A model generated the notes under the pieces. The model was given only the letters and a program-made list of their open reading frames with translations. It did no database searches and was not told the DNA's origin. Positions 1 to 11,072 of a DNA stretch of 64,000 nt are shown here, one piece after another; position 1 is the stretch's first letter; every line of letters starts with the position of its first letter. The DNA is from Butyriboletus loyo (taxonomy: Eukaryota; Basidiomycota; Agaricomycetes; Boletales; Boletaceae): the NCBI GenBank assembly GCA_038093515.1, contig JBBPSI010000104.1:1-64000 (forward strand), written 5' to 3'. The translations under genes were made by a program, and so were the position numbers.

Positions 1-454
1 TCGGTCGAAATCATCGTAGGAAAAATGGAGACATGAAACGGCACAAAGACTGGGTATGCTCACCTTGGTGCACTGTCGCATCCATTCCGTATCTGCAAAA
101 TCGGGTGAGAGGTATATGGTGGCAATTTGGAGCTCCGACCAAATAACCAGAAAAGAAAACTCTCATCACGATTTCAGCATTCTCACGACAGCCGACAGGC
201 ATCAGGGGATAACAGGATAACAAAAACTTTGCACAAATCCGCTGGCAAGTTCTGTGCCGATATCTTGTGAGTGTCTTCATCGAGGATATTCTACGGTCAA
301 CCTATTCTCCATTATTTTCATCCAAATTGTTTTGTGTGGTATACTCCCAGATCGCTTGTTCGGATAGGTTGTTTAGCTTGGATAAGTTTTTTTCTGCACG
401 CTGTCGTATTTCGTATATTCGTTTTTTTTTGTTAGATCCGATATTGTTCACGTT
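1..454. other. gene-free left edge
   Basis: I see no supportable gene. Short open frames exist on both strands, but none resembles a known family. The T-rich stretch just before 455 is compatible with the promoter and 5' leader of the next gene. Confidence 0.5.
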
Positions 455-2522
455 TTGAATATTGATGATCTGTACGCTAACATGATCCAAGGGATCACGA
501 ACCATCGACCATGGAAAGCGCTCTGCCAAGCATGCCAGCCGAACCAGGTCCCTCTATCGTACAATGTAGGTGTCGCATCATTGTTCCGTACATTTTTCCT
601 CACTACTAGTCCAGCGGTCGATCCCAATGCAACGCCTGCGAAACGCAGGCCGGGTAGGCCCAAAGGCAGCGGAAAGAAACAGCCTCCGGAAAACCCTGCA
701 GTCATTGGAGAGAAGATAAAGCGGCCTGTCGGACGGCCCAGGAAGGATGGCCTTCCTGCTGGCTCTGTCGGTACACGTCGAGCAACTCAGTCACGTAAGC
801 CTTCTGGAAAGGCCCACGCAGAACCCGCCCAGGCCCTCCCAGGGGCACCTTTTCCAGGCGTAAGTATCATTACTGTTTTCAAACCTCCTACCATTCTCAG
901 TGTTTCTCTCCAGGCCTATTATCCTCACCATCCCGGAATTCCAAACTGGCAGACGGGGTTCACCCCGTTGAACGCTCAGACATCTGTCTCAGTACCTCCA
1001 CTTGTTCTTTCCAATGGTACCGCGGGTGGACCTTCGCATCAACAATATCAACACAATCCCAATTTCAACAGGGATGAGTGGGAAGAACTCCTGCGGACCA
1101 AGCCTGATGTATTCTTGCAGTCTTTACTCGCAGTTCTGGCAGCCCCGAACCCGCTTTCGGGTGCAGGACCAACGGTCGAGGACGCCTTCAAGTCTCATCT
1201 CAGCTCGCTAGCCCCATCCACAAATCAAGCTAAAGACACTCATTCTATACCTTCACTGTACTCGATTCTCAAAACGTTCTGGCTTCCGTCCTCTCCGGCG
1301 TACCTTTCCCTGATCGCTTCTGGTCCGAATTCTCGCACCCTCTCGGAGCACAAATTCTTTTATTGGGACCCGCTCCCACTTGTATTCAACGGCATTCCGT
1401 GTTCCACCTGTTCTTCGCTGCTCACGAACCGTGGGCGGATCAAATCCGGGCCAATCAAGGTTTACGATCTCGAAAAGCCATTCTTCATCATCGGTTGCGA
1501 GTATATCTGCAAAAGCGCAGCCTGTATTGCAAACACGACATCAGAGGGTCGTAGATTTGCGAGCACAGACGCCTCGATCATGCAAGCCCTCCCGACGAGA
1601 CTCAAAGAAGAATTTCCCGCTAAGCTACTACAGGGTGACTCCGACATGGGAAGCGGGACGAATGTCTGGAACTGGCATGCGATGGGTGTTTCAAAGTCTC
1701 TCTGGAACATGGTGAAAGGCTGCTTAAAATCCGGGATGTCCAAGGTCGCCATTCTCCATGTCATCAGCGCCATCCAGAATCCTCTCAAAGACGAGAGGGA
1801 AGAGCAAGAAGAGGAGGAGGAGGAGGAGGATGGCCCAGGTGAGGATGCCCAAGGCATTTCGGCAGTCACCCAGCCTGACACCACACTGGTCACACCACAA
1901 GTGCGTGTTCACTATCATCTTCCATTAATGATGTTCATGATTGTCGTGGTGTAATCAGGGCACTTCTGATGAATATGATAACGCATGGAAAGCTAATAGC
2001 GCCACGGCAGAAGCGGGTCCGAGTCAGGCTGCCGCAGCACCAACTCAACAATCCCAGTCACAAGCACAAGCACAACCCCAGGTTCATGCGCAGGCGCAAT
2101 CGCAACCTTCTTCCTCTACAATGGTCGGTGTTACTACTGACGTTCCTGTGCCATCTTCGACTCCTGCCCAGCCGGCACCTTACACGTTTGCCCAACCTGG
2201 GCCCTACGTGAGCTATCCCTACGCTGGCTATGCCTACTTTGCGCCCACACAAACCCAAAACGTACCACCACATCCACATCCTGGAGCGGATCAAAGCGGG
2301 TTAAAGAGGCCATTTGGATATGGCGAGAACACATCCGAAGTTGCGATTCTTGAACCATCGCAGAAGCGCACGCGACATTGCTGCAAGTGCGGTTCCCAGG
2401 ATTGCAAGGGGAAGGGTGGACGCACGTTCTGTCTAAATGCCTGCCAGGATTGCGGGAAGACTGATTGCCGTGGTAGGAACAGCAGGCGACCGGATAAAGT
2501 CTGCTCGGAGGCTTGGGTTTGA
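455..2522 (+). CDS. AT-hook / DUF6729-like protein with Cys-rich tail
   Basis: Model: exons 455-859, 914-1900 and 1959-2522; the 54- and 58-nt introns have GTAAGT/GTGCGT donors and CAG acceptors. Two AT-hook cores (RRPGRPKGSG and RPVGRPRKDG) lie near residues 65-105 and suggest minor-groove DNA binding. The middle part (about 280-430) has paired cysteines (IPCSTCSSLL, CEYICKSAAC) followed by a helical stretch, which I associate with the fungal DUF6729 domain; this is recalled, not searched. An acidic E-run and a Q/A-rich linker follow. The C-terminus is a compact Cys cluster (CCKCGSQDCKGKGG ... CQDCGKTDCRGRNS), probably a zinc-binding module. The start is uncertain: an ATG at 511 joined across a 40-nt intron (570-609) would give a cleaner N-terminus. 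The role is probably chromatin-associated, but this is inferred. It converges on HUS1. Confidence 0.72.
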
Positions 2523-2860
2523 GGGACGTTGGGGCGCGAAAATAGAGCAAACTGGTTTCAATGCCAGAGCGATTCTGTTTGGGATACGGGTTCGGGATAT
2601 GTAAACATAGTCGTCGTGCTACCGATAAATGTGTCAAACTGTATTCCGTGTATTCTTTTGTCTGTCAAAATCTCCAATTCAACGAGATATTTGATATTTC
2701 TCTTGCGGGGTGGAAGGCATCACGCGGAGAAACCTCGCGAACGGAAGCAAGTGACTGCGATGGATGGGACCAAGCGACCGAGTTTGGGGCGGCAACTTTA
2801 TCTGTGCTGGCACGGGGATGAGTTGCAACAAGGATCAACAAGGAGTGGAAGGTCTCTTCC
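2523..2860. other. convergent intergenic spacer
   Basis: This is the 3' spacer between two converging genes. It would hold both 3' UTRs. I see no coding signal or strong terminator-like structure. Confidence 0.5.
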
Positions 2861-4060
2861 TCAATCGACATCATCGATGACGGTTGGAATATAGAACGTG
2901 AGGACACCTCCTGCATCCGCCACGTCTCCGATATACACGTAGAGAATTGCGCAGTGATTTTGACAAATACCTAGATTAGCAACGGTGGGAAAATCGCAAG
3001 TGGGACAGTAGAAGAGCTGCATACATGCAATAGTCGTAGTCGAGACGACATGGCTGTTGAGGAATTTAATGAAGCTGCGAATGGACACGTGCACCGAGAA
3101 TAGTTTCTCTGGGTCAGGATTTTCCACAACATCGGGTTCGGGTGCGTGCTCGTCGGGGGCTTGTTCTAAAATATGACCGACCACTGGCTAAGAGTGGGAC
3201 GTTTGGGCGAGAAGGTGACGACATACTCATAGAGGGGTTCGTACATCCGACCCATTGTGTTTCAAGTTTGACCGTGTCTGTACTGATCGCGATTTGGAGT
3301 TTGCCACTGTTGTTGGCCCTGAGAGCCAACACATCGGAGAGAGGGCGGAGTCTCTCGACAATTGTGCGCATCTTCTGCAACTGAGGCAATAAAATGGTGA
3401 CCTGACCCATTGTTTCTTCACTGTCTTTGTTTCAAATCTGAGGTTGGGGAGAACACACATCTGGCTCAGGACATAGGGGTTCACGGAGTTTGTCGACTTC
3501 GGATGGACGCATGACGTCGATTCGGACGTCGTGTGCCACGCGTACTTTTCGACCTGACCGCGATACACCGAGCATTTCGAAGCTGAGTACAGCTTGGTCG
3601 TTCTTCTTGGCCAGTTTCATGACAAGCTCGTCAGCATCATACGTGGGTAGAATCGCAGCTGCTACTGAAGCAGAGGATGCTGAAGACGATGATGACCGGA
3701 GGGCAGAAAGAAGTGCTTCGGTTGAGAGCGAGACGGTGATTTTATTTTCCGCGTTGGATTGTATTCGGTAGTTGGTAAACAATGATTCGACCTTGACTAC
3801 GCTTATCTGGGAGTCAAGCGAAGGATGTGGTTTGATGCAAGCACGACCTACGACCAGACCTGGATGCCACCTTCGTTGGCGTCATCGTTGCAGATGATGT
3901 GCATCTCGTCTTCTGTGAACTTGATGATGCATTTCTTCTGTAGCTTCTCTACGGCCTGTATGATGCCTGGCCCAGCTAAACTGAATAAAACACAAGCCGG
4001 TAAGGCGATGAACTCACGGAAGAATATTGGGATATTTTCTACCGTTGCTCTGAAGCGCAT
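2861..4060 (-). CDS. HUS1: Checkpoint clamp subunit HUS1 (9-1-1 complex)
   Basis: HUS1 forms the PCNA-like 9-1-1 ring with RAD9 and RAD1, which is loaded at DNA damage to activate the checkpoint kinase in the nucleus. The protein starts MRFRATVENIPIFFR, close to the canonical HUS1 start (MRFRA). It continues with the KCIIKFTEDEMHIICND strand pair, a middle LSTEALLSALRSS segment, the LREPLCPEPDV interdomain segment, and the QLQKMRTIVERLRPLS linker helix. The last beta strands are ILYVYIGDV and GVLTFYIPTVIDD. At least four introns are needed: about 3976-4017 (42 nt, in frame), one after QVWS near 3850-3790, one near 3430-3411, one near 3230-3180, and one after TTTIAC. Length, about 320-330 residues, fits the family. 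The join after QVWS is ambiguous (donor GTAGGT with an AAG acceptor, or a CAG-GTCTGG donor). Its ATG lies 155 bp from the divergent beta-tubulin ATG. Confidence 0.85.
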
Positions 4061-4215
4061 TTCGAGTATATTGATTTATGTAATACAAGTCGCGTTCTCG
4101 TATGGGGCACGGTCACATGCCCAGTTTGAAAGGATGTTTCCGAAAAGGGTGAGTCACTGGCGCATCGCTTCTGCGGGGGTTCAAGTACACTTTCAATCCT
4201 TCCTTCCGTTCAGTC
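4061..4215. promoter_or_regulatory. HUS1 / beta-tubulin divergent promoter
   Basis: Only 155 bp separate the two start codons, which point away from each other, so the promoters and 5' UTRs must overlap or interleave. I do not see a clear TATA box. Co-regulation is possible but not shown by the sequence. Confidence 0.6.
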
Positions 4216-6796
4216 ATGTCCAGAGAGATCATCAACATTCAGGCAAGATAATCTGTCCTACTCTACTTCCTCATAACTGACCTTGTCTTCTCTTCATTGA
4301 CAGGCTGGTCAGGTAACTAGATCCAGGTTCGGATTAGGAACCCTAATACCTGACTGAAAAATTACAGGCAGGGAACCAAGTCGGAGAGAGGTTCTGGAAG
4401 ATGCTCCTCGCCGAGCATGGGCTTGACGACGCAGGGGTAGGCCCTTGCTATCATGTCATACGTCTTGTCGGATAATGACCTCGTCGGCGTTTGAACACGG
4501 AACCTTTGTGCTCTCAGATGTACGTGGGCAAAGATCCTTTGCAAATAGCGCGTGTCAGTATTTTTTCTCAAGTTGCAAACCTGAGCTTATCCCTATTCCT
4601 CAGGCTGGGGTGTATTTTACGCCCGTCGAGTCCAGTGGCCCGACCAAGTACGTCCCGAGGAGTGTTCAGGTCGATCTCGAGTCCGGTGTTTGCAACCGTG
4701 TCAGTTATCATAACGCACTCAAAGTCAAACGAGGCTCACGTTATGACAGTTGAGATCTGGGCCGCTTGGAAACCTCTTTCGACCAGACACATTCTTCACT
4801 GGTGAATCAGGGGCTGGTAACAACTGGGCAAAAGGATGTGAGTTAGAACATTGTTCTGATATACAATTACAACCTAGGCTTATGCTTCGCGGGAGGCAGA
4901 CTACACTGAAGGTATGACGTTCGGATTCTCGATTGCAACCTTCAACTGGAACTACATCCAGGTGCCGAGCTCATTGATCCCATTCTTGACATCATAAGAA
5001 GACAGTCGGAGGCATGTGATGCCCTTCAAGGCTTTCAAATCATTCACTCTCTTGGTGGAGGCACCGGTGCTGGTCTTGGCTCTCTGCTCTTATCCAAGTT
5101 GCGCGAGGCAAGCTATATCCACTTCTCCGCGGTAACTCAACTCTGATGGTCTACAGGAATATCCTGACCGGATGCTTCAAACTTTTTCGATTTTGCCTTC
5201 GCCGAACGTCAGTCTACCAGCTATGTGGTAAGGACCTAGCTGACAGCCATTGTCAGGTGTCAGAAACAGTTGTAGAAGTCAGTTTCTATGTTCTTTGATC
5301 CATCGGGTTACTAATCAGCATATAGCCATATAATGCATTACTCTCTATTCATCAACTTGTCGACAATTGCGACCTTACAATATGCATTGATAACGAGGCC
5401 TTGTGCGTACAATCGACTAATCATGCTTAAGACTTTAGGTTATTGAGCACGAGCAGGTATGATATTGCTGTTCGAACACTCAAAATCAAGACCCCAAACT
5501 TTGACGATCTCAACGCGGTAGGTTGTTTGACTTTTGGTTATACTCCCGCCCTTGATTCTAATTATACACGCAGCTCATCTCGAAAGTCATGTGTGGTGTT
5601 AGTACAAGTCTTCGCTTTCCCGGACAGTTGAATGGGTAGGTTCCCCCTTCGCACTCGATCTCAGGAAAGTGAATGTCGTTGTCCAGTGACCTGCGGAAAC
5701 TCGGCATGAACTTGATCCCTTTCCCCCGAGTAGGTGCTAAGAGTAAATTGACCTTCTTGATTTTGACTACGCGTCTCAGCTTCACTTCCTTATGCCAAGC
5801 TTTGCGCCTTTCTATGATCCGAAGGCTAGGGCTTTTCAGAAGCTCTCCGTCCCTGAATTGACCTCATCGTAAGTGTCGTCGTATGCAACCCAGTCAATTT
5901 TCTCAATTTTATAGGCTTTTCGATCGCCGAAACCTATTGGTCGCATGCGATCCACGCTTCGGGTAAGTGTTCGATTATTTCTTTGCGGATGGGTCGTCAA
6001 CATCTATGTAGACGGTATCTTACTGCTGCGTGTATTTTCCGAGGAAAAGTGGCTTCCAATGATGTACGTGAATATTCCTTGCTGACAGACCCCGATTAAT
6101 AACCACTCCTCTTCAGGCAGAGGTAGGGATCTACACTACCGTGTTATTGTTTGCTGAAGCTTGTGGCAGACCTCCGTTGCTCAGCTGCAACGCAAGAACT
6201 CCAACCTTTTCGTAGAGTGAGCATTAATGTGCTCCGAAGATTCACACAACCTAAACAACATGATTTAGGTGGATTCCTGATAATGTTTCTGTGTCGTTGT
6301 GCTCGGTACCCCCAGTCGGACAACCACAGGTTTGTCTGGCCTCAGATGTTGTGGATAATATTTCTCAAGTATTATAGGCTGGCATAGCACTTGCAAACTC
6401 GACTTGCATGCAAGAACTGTTTAAACGTAACCTCACGCAGGTCAGTGTGCTTCCTAACGCTCAGCAACTTTATAATTGATCGTTCTTCAAAAGTTCTCCG
6501 TGATGTTCAAACGACGCGCGTTCCTCCACTGGTACACTGGGGAGGGAATGGATATCATGGAATTCTCCGAAGCGGAGAGCAACACCCAAGATTTGATGTA
6601 AGATACCGATCTAATAGTTTATTCCATTCGACAGCTAATTTCTCTTGTCGCGGTGTAGTGCTGAGTATCAGCAGGTTAGTTGCTTTAACTCCGAATCCTG
6701 CGGTCTACTCTAATATGATTATTATAGTATCAGGAAGCGAGTGTCGAGGAAGAGGGAGAGGAAGGGGAAGAGGAAGAGGAAGCAGTAGAGCAATAA
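4216..6796 (+). CDS. Diverged beta-tubulin paralogue
   Basis: The gene encodes a tubulin of about 445 residues that would pair with alpha-tubulin in microtubules. It starts [22 protein letters not shown] and carries the GTP-binding loop [12 protein letters not shown] (usual GGGTGSG). Other hallmarks are [63 protein letters not shown], and the C-terminal [13 protein letters not shown] with an acidic tail ending EEAVEQ. I count about 23 introns. Micro-exons include 4304-4312 (9 nt), 4900-4911 (12 nt) and probably GCAGAG near 6118 (6 nt). Introns 4243-4303 and 5108-5156 appear to use GC donors (CAG|GCAAGA, GAG|GCAAGC); the alternatives would break family-conserved residues. The divergence suggests the second, fast-evolving beta-tubulin class known in basidiomycetes rather than the main housekeeping copy. 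Start and stop are well supported; a few interior splice sites are less so. Confidence 0.9.
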
Positions 6797-7277
6797 TGCA
6801 CCACCAACCGCTACGAGTTTCATTCCTTCTTGTTTTGTTGTCTCCTTTTGCCCCTCTGTTCCCTTGCACATCTGGACTTTATCGTACTTGCTGATTTGTT
6901 TCGTATTTGTTCTTGGAACCATCCTGCAGAAATGCGACTTTGCCGTGTTCACCACATTTCGTTGCAAGGGGTAAGTATCCGATTCCGAAGCCGACCGAGT
7001 CCCATGGGCTTGGCTCTCTATCAAAGTTGAGCTGATTTCACGCTTACACCCTGACGAATTTTCGCGACAGACATTTCCGCAGAGCTGTACCGTTACTGCG
7101 GCGAAACTTCGGAGTAGTATCGAACGAGGCCAACGTTAAGTCCCTCGTGACGTCGACGGACCGCATGACCCGAAGACCACATTGTATGAATTCTCCGATT
7201 GTGTGGGGTATAAGAACAGGTCGCTGAGCCCAGGGCTTCTCGTTCCTCCCTGTGAAAACTGACCACCCAGATTCATC
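6797..7277. other. intergenic spacer
   Basis: This spacer lies between the beta-tubulin stop and the next start codon on the same strand. It includes a pyrimidine-rich 3' region. I find no gene in it. Confidence 0.5.
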
Positions 7278-9037
7278 ATGTCGGACTCATACGAATGGCC
7301 CTCTCGTTTTATTGACTTGAAGCGTGGGCTTGTCTCGGTGACAACACCAGAGCGCCTCACAGCGTCGTGGAATGACATCCTCAGCGAGTTAGCTACACGC
7401 ACTGCCGAGATCGCACAGGCTGGTACTAACGTAAGCGTGGCATCGATAGGTTCTGCCGTGACTACTGGCTGATATCGTCCAATAGATTGTCCCCCAAGTC
7501 AACTTTGCAGACCTGGAGAAGTTGACCCCCGAAGAGATCGACGTGATCAAACGCAAAGGCTCGGTCGTCATTCGCAATGTCGTCGACACCAAGACAGCCT
7601 CTGGCTGGAAGACGGAGCTTGAGGAGTTCATCAAAGCTAACGCTCGTGTTGATGGTTTGATTCTCTCTCAGGCAAATCGTGTGTTCCTTGACCTTCCTTT
7701 TCTTTTTCGAACAGGCTTTCCCGAAAACGACAAGCAGTTCTTCCACCTCTAGCAAGTCCCTTCGCTACCCGTTGTTGTGCTTCTCACTCGATGGTGTTTT
7801 AGCTGGACACGCCCACAGGTGCAAGCTCGCGCTCACCCCAACGTCTTGAAGGCCTCTGCCTGGCTCAACAACTTGTATCATGTCAAGTCTGGGAAGAAAC
7901 TCGAGGGTGTCGATCTCTCAGTTCCTTTGTCATACGCAGACCGTTTCCGCATCCGCCACCCCGGCGTTGGTTGGTCAAACTTCCCGCCTCACGTTGATGG
8001 TACGTCCCCCTTCGTCACATTCATGGTCTGACACCGAACTGTCTCTAGGCGGTGCGATCGAGCGATGGGAAGATAAAACCTTTCGTCGCTGCTTCGAGGA
8101 TATTTTGACTGGCAATTGGCGTCAGCATGATCCTTATGAGCTCGAGTACCGTCTTGACGCGCGCAGTTCGTTGTACGGACGACCGGGACAAGCGACCGTG
8201 TTTAGAACCTTCCAGGGATGGCTCGCCATGAGGTTTGTTGCCATCGATCATCCTCGTCACGCACTGTTCATCAGTTTGATGATCGATTCCTTAGTGAGAC
8301 AGCGCCGACAGAGGGAACCCTCCGTGTCTTCCCCGATGTTAAGTTGTCGAACGCGTACACGATCCTCCGTCCATTCTTCCGCCCAACCGTGCCCGCCGAT
8401 TCCCCCGACATCCTCGACCCCAAGAACTGGAAGTTTGGTAAGTTTCTTTCTCCTGTCCCTCTTTGCGATGACGGCAGCTTGAGTTTTCTGATGCAGATAT
8501 TTCGACTGCGGATTTCCCCGGTATCATGCGCGTGGGTAGTGGGTACAGTGGTCCCCAGCCAACACCCCGGCTCCACCCACATCTCAGACTCGAGGAGACG
8601 ATGACGTCCGTTCCGAAAGTCAACCCCGGTGACATGGTCTTTTGGCACTGCGTAAGCGTCCCCATCTGATATCTCACAATACTTTTATGTACCGGACGTG
8701 TCTCTTTTTTTTCAGGACGTGGTTCATTCCGTCGAGCAGGAACACACTGGGACCAACGACTCGGCAGGTAAGACTGGGACCCGTTTCAACGTGGATGCTC
8801 AAAGGGGACGCTCAATTGGGAACTCTTGTTGTAGTGATGTATATCGGTGCTGTCCCAAAGACGTCTCTGAACTCGGCGTATGTCGTTCAGCAGGCCCAGA
8901 CGTTTCTTGCGGGACAGAACCCGCCTGATTTTGCCAAGCTCGAGGAAGGGACGACGTACGTTGGGCTTGGCACGGACGCCGACGTCGAGGAGTCTATGAG
9001 CAGGATAGCCATGGGTCTCCCTATCCAGGTAGTCTGA
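7278..9037 (+). CDS. DUF1479 (YbiU-like) Fe/2OG dioxygenase-fold protein
   Basis: DUF1479 proteins belong to the cupin-fold Fe(II)/2-oxoglutarate oxygenase superfamily; the substrate is unknown. Seen here: MSDSYEWPSRFIDLKRGL start, the VIRNVVD segment, HL-YWTRPQVQARAHPNV, a metal-binding HxD in SNFPPHVDGGAIERWED, and a likely distal histidine in GDMVFWHC-DVVHSVEQEH. The protein ends with AKLEEGTTYVGLG-type sequence and MGLPIQVV. Exons read 7278-7430, 7486-7654, 7715-7751, then from 7803, with further introns after HVDG, WLAM, NWKF, FWHC and NDSA. The intron 7752-7802 uses a GC donor (TA|GCAAGT) and restores the family motif YW(T/S)xxQV. Length is about 450 residues, normal for the family. All expected motifs are present, so the gene looks intact. 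Confidence 0.88.
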
Positions 9038-9324
9038 TGGTGACCCGCAACGTCGCTGGCTGGCTTCGATGTCTTTCCTTTTTCTTTGAATCCGAGAAAG
9101 ATATCAATGGCATGTAAATCCATCATGATGTGATATCCATCGTTGTACTGCGATGATCAATATATGAGTATGTGAATATGAGTATGTGAACGTCTTTGAG
9201 CAATAAAGTCACGGTGTGCGCTGGGACAAGGTTGAATGCGATCCAATACCGACACCGACACCGACACCGAGATCCAAAGTCGTAATGACCCCGACCCTTA
9301 CTCCAAAGGTCCCGAGCTACTATA
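9038..9324. other. convergent spacer
   Basis: This is the spacer between two converging reading frames. It contains short near-duplicate phrases (tatgagtatgtgaa twice around 9163-9190), but I find no gene. Confidence 0.4.
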
Positions 9325-10788
9325 TTATATACCGGGGAGCGTACGCGCGTACCGACTGTCGACTCGGGCGGATCCACCGTTCCTCCCTCCCGCACCGCTA
9401 GATTCGGAGCACAAGTATACCGCTTTCGCTCGATCCCCATCCCCATCCCCATCCCCATCCCAATCTCGATTCCGATCCCAATTCCAATCTGCGGTCTCGA
9501 ACTCTGCATCGCGCCCATACCCAGACGCCCCAGCCCCAGCCCCAGCCGCAGACGTGCCCGTCATACCACCGCCGCGTTCCCAGATCGCTGATCGTTGGTC
9601 GTCGCGGCGGAACGTCCCGGTGCCAGTGACAGCGGCGCCTGCAGCAACAGAAGCAGCAGGTGGCAAATATTCGATAGGGGAAGGCGACACCTCCAAGAAC
9701 GTCGGTCGCAGCACCACTGGCAAATGCAGCCGCACCGGGCTCGGCGCGACGCACCGCGACGTTGCCATCGTTTTCGTCTTCTTCAACCAGGCCGACGGCG
9801 AGGAGGAGGAGAGGGAGGAGGGGGAGGAGGAGGAGAGGGGCAGGGGCAGGGTCAGTGTCAGGGGCCACCACGCTGATCGCCGTGCCTCCCGCATTTCCAT
9901 TTCTTCCAGACCCGCCGATCCGTGGTCGTCGATTGGCGATACTGGCGGTATCGATATCGACATCGACTTAGGGATGGGGGTCGTGAACGCCCGGCTTCGT
10001 AAGGGGTGGTTTTCCGGAAAGCCAATCCCGAGACCGACCGGTTCTGCTCTCGATCGTGGTCTCCGTCGAAGCTCGTAGGACTCTACGTTGCCGTTACCGT
10101 TACCGTTACCGTTTCCCCCGCCTCTGCTGCCGGTGCCGGTGCCGGTGCGGGTAGCAGTGGATTTCAAGCGGATGGAGGAAAGTGGGGCGAGTCTGGCGCT
10201 CAGAGGACGTGAGACCGAGTTCGCGCGTGCGTCCACATCTTCGAAACCCGGACTCGGACTTGGACGTCGCGTCGCGAGCATGCTCGCGACGCGTCTGTGC
10301 TGCCGGGTGTCTATGCGGAGGAAGGTGGGACGACGGATAGGTCTCGTCGTTGCGGACACGTCGGTACCAGCCCGAGTGCCTTTATGACCCCTGCCTGCGT
10401 CTGCGTCCCCATCCCCATCCCCATCCCCGTCTCCGTCTCCGTCTCCGTCAGCGTCATAGCCTGCTTCATCGTTAGCGACGGACTCGGAGGGTGCACGGTG
10501 ACAAAGATGTTTGGGAGGTTTGGTGGGCGTCACGTCCACCAGCACACAGGCAGATGCAGATGCAGATGCAGAGATCTGTCCGAGTCGGCGAGAAGCGTCC
10601 AGGATGTCTCTTGGCGTGCGCATCTTTCGCTCGGATGGTGCTGGAGAACTGGGTGGTGTGATTTCTGTTTGGACATCAGATGAATCGGACGGTACAGAAA
10701 AGAGGAGGGATGCGGTGGACTCTAAACCATACGAGGTGGTAGAGTGGTCCACCATTCCGGAGCCTTCCTCAGATGATGAAGTCGACAT
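9325..10788 (-). CDS. Low-complexity hypothetical protein
   Basis: One uninterrupted frame encodes about 487 residues from the ATG at 10788 (MSTSSSEEGSGMVDHS). An upstream in-frame ATG at 10959 would add 57 residues with no conserved look. The N-terminal quarter has an ordered-looking segment (SERKMRTPRDILDASRRLGQ). The rest is Asp/Gly-, Gly/Asn- and Gly/Thr-rich runs coded by hexanucleotide repeats, then Arg/Ser/Pro-rich sequence. No domain is recognised. Because simple repeats suppress stop codons, a long frame also exists on the other strand (9236-10078), so the frame alone is weak evidence. The basic Ser/Arg-rich composition and position between normal genes favour a real but fast-evolving protein. 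The real 3' end could involve an intron I cannot place. Confidence 0.45.
   Translation of the reverse strand: MSTSSSEEGSGMVDHSTTSYGLESTASLLFSVPSDSSDVQTEITPPSSPAPSERKMRTPRDILDASRRLGQISASASASACVLVDVTPTKPPKHLCHRAPSESVANDEAGYDADGDGDGDGDGDGDGDADAGRGHKGTRAGTDVSATTRPIRRPTFLRIDTRQHRRVASMLATRRPSPSPGFEDVDARANSVSRPLSARLAPLSSIRLKSTATRTGTGTGSRGGGNGNGNGNGNVESYELRRRPRSRAEPVGLGIGFPENHPLRSRAFTTPIPKSMSISIPPVSPIDDHGSAGLEEMEMREARRSAWWPLTLTLPLPLSSSSPSSLSSSSPSAWLKKTKTMATSRCVAPSPVRLHLPVVLRPTFLEVSPSPIEYLPPAASVAAGAAVTGTGTFRRDDQRSAIWERGGGMTGTSAAGAGAGASGYGRDAEFETADWNWDRNRDWDGDGDGDGDRAKAVYLCSESSGAGGRNGGSARVDSRYARTLPGI
9435..9458. repeat. (CCCCAT)4 microsatellite
   Basis: Four perfect CCCCAT units are followed by degenerate CCAATC units. 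They lie inside the low-complexity reading frame and code for alternating Gly/Asp-type residues on the minus strand. Confidence 0.8.
10091..10113. repeat. (CCGTTA)n microsatellite
   Basis: Nearly four CCGTTA units are followed shortly by CCGGTG units. Translated on the minus strand they give the Gly-Asn and Gly-Thr runs of the low-complexity protein. They do not match the fungal telomere unit TTAGGG. Confidence 0.75.
10407..10449. repeat. CCCCAT / CCGTCT hexamer array
   Basis: CCCCAT units run into CCGTCT units. On the minus strand the array encodes the Asp-Gly repeat of the low-complexity protein. Length polymorphism between strains is likely. Confidence 0.75.
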
Positions 10789-11072
10789 GATGATAGGGTG
10801 GAGAATGAGGATGAAGGAGCGAAAGTTGACCTTGTTCCACTTGTATGGCATTCGTGCCCGGCTCAGATTGAAACTTGGGATCACACGCACACGGACTCTG
10901 ACCATCGGTCCAAGTGGAAATGACATACACGGAATCAACTTGGTGGCTGATAATAGCACATGTTGGATATTACAAGAGACGAATGATTTACCACTTGGCG
11001 TAGGGCAAGAACTTTCCGCTGTTGACGAAGCGGGGTGTTAGAATGAAAGCTACAGAGCAACTCGATAGCTGC
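10789..11072. other. spacer upstream of the low-complexity gene
   Basis: The sequence lies between the chosen start of the low-complexity gene and the end of the cyanase gene, both on the minus strand. It should hold the promoter or leader of the former. No other feature is visible. Confidence 0.4.

Noticed and set aside
7752..7802. Stop codon after the FFHL segment suggesting a broken DUF1479 gene
   Set aside because: A GC-AG intron starting at 7752 removes the stop and restores the conserved YW-type motif, so the gene appears intact.
9236..10078. 280-codon plus-strand open frame
   Set aside because: It is antisense to the low-complexity gene. The hexamer repeats keep both strands open, and its product is simple Pro/Asp/Arg-rich sequence without an ordered segment.
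10091..10113. Possible interstitial telomere repeat (CCGTTA)n
   Set aside because: The unit TAACGG differs from the TTAGGG repeat expected in these fungi and fits coding hexamer repeats nearby.
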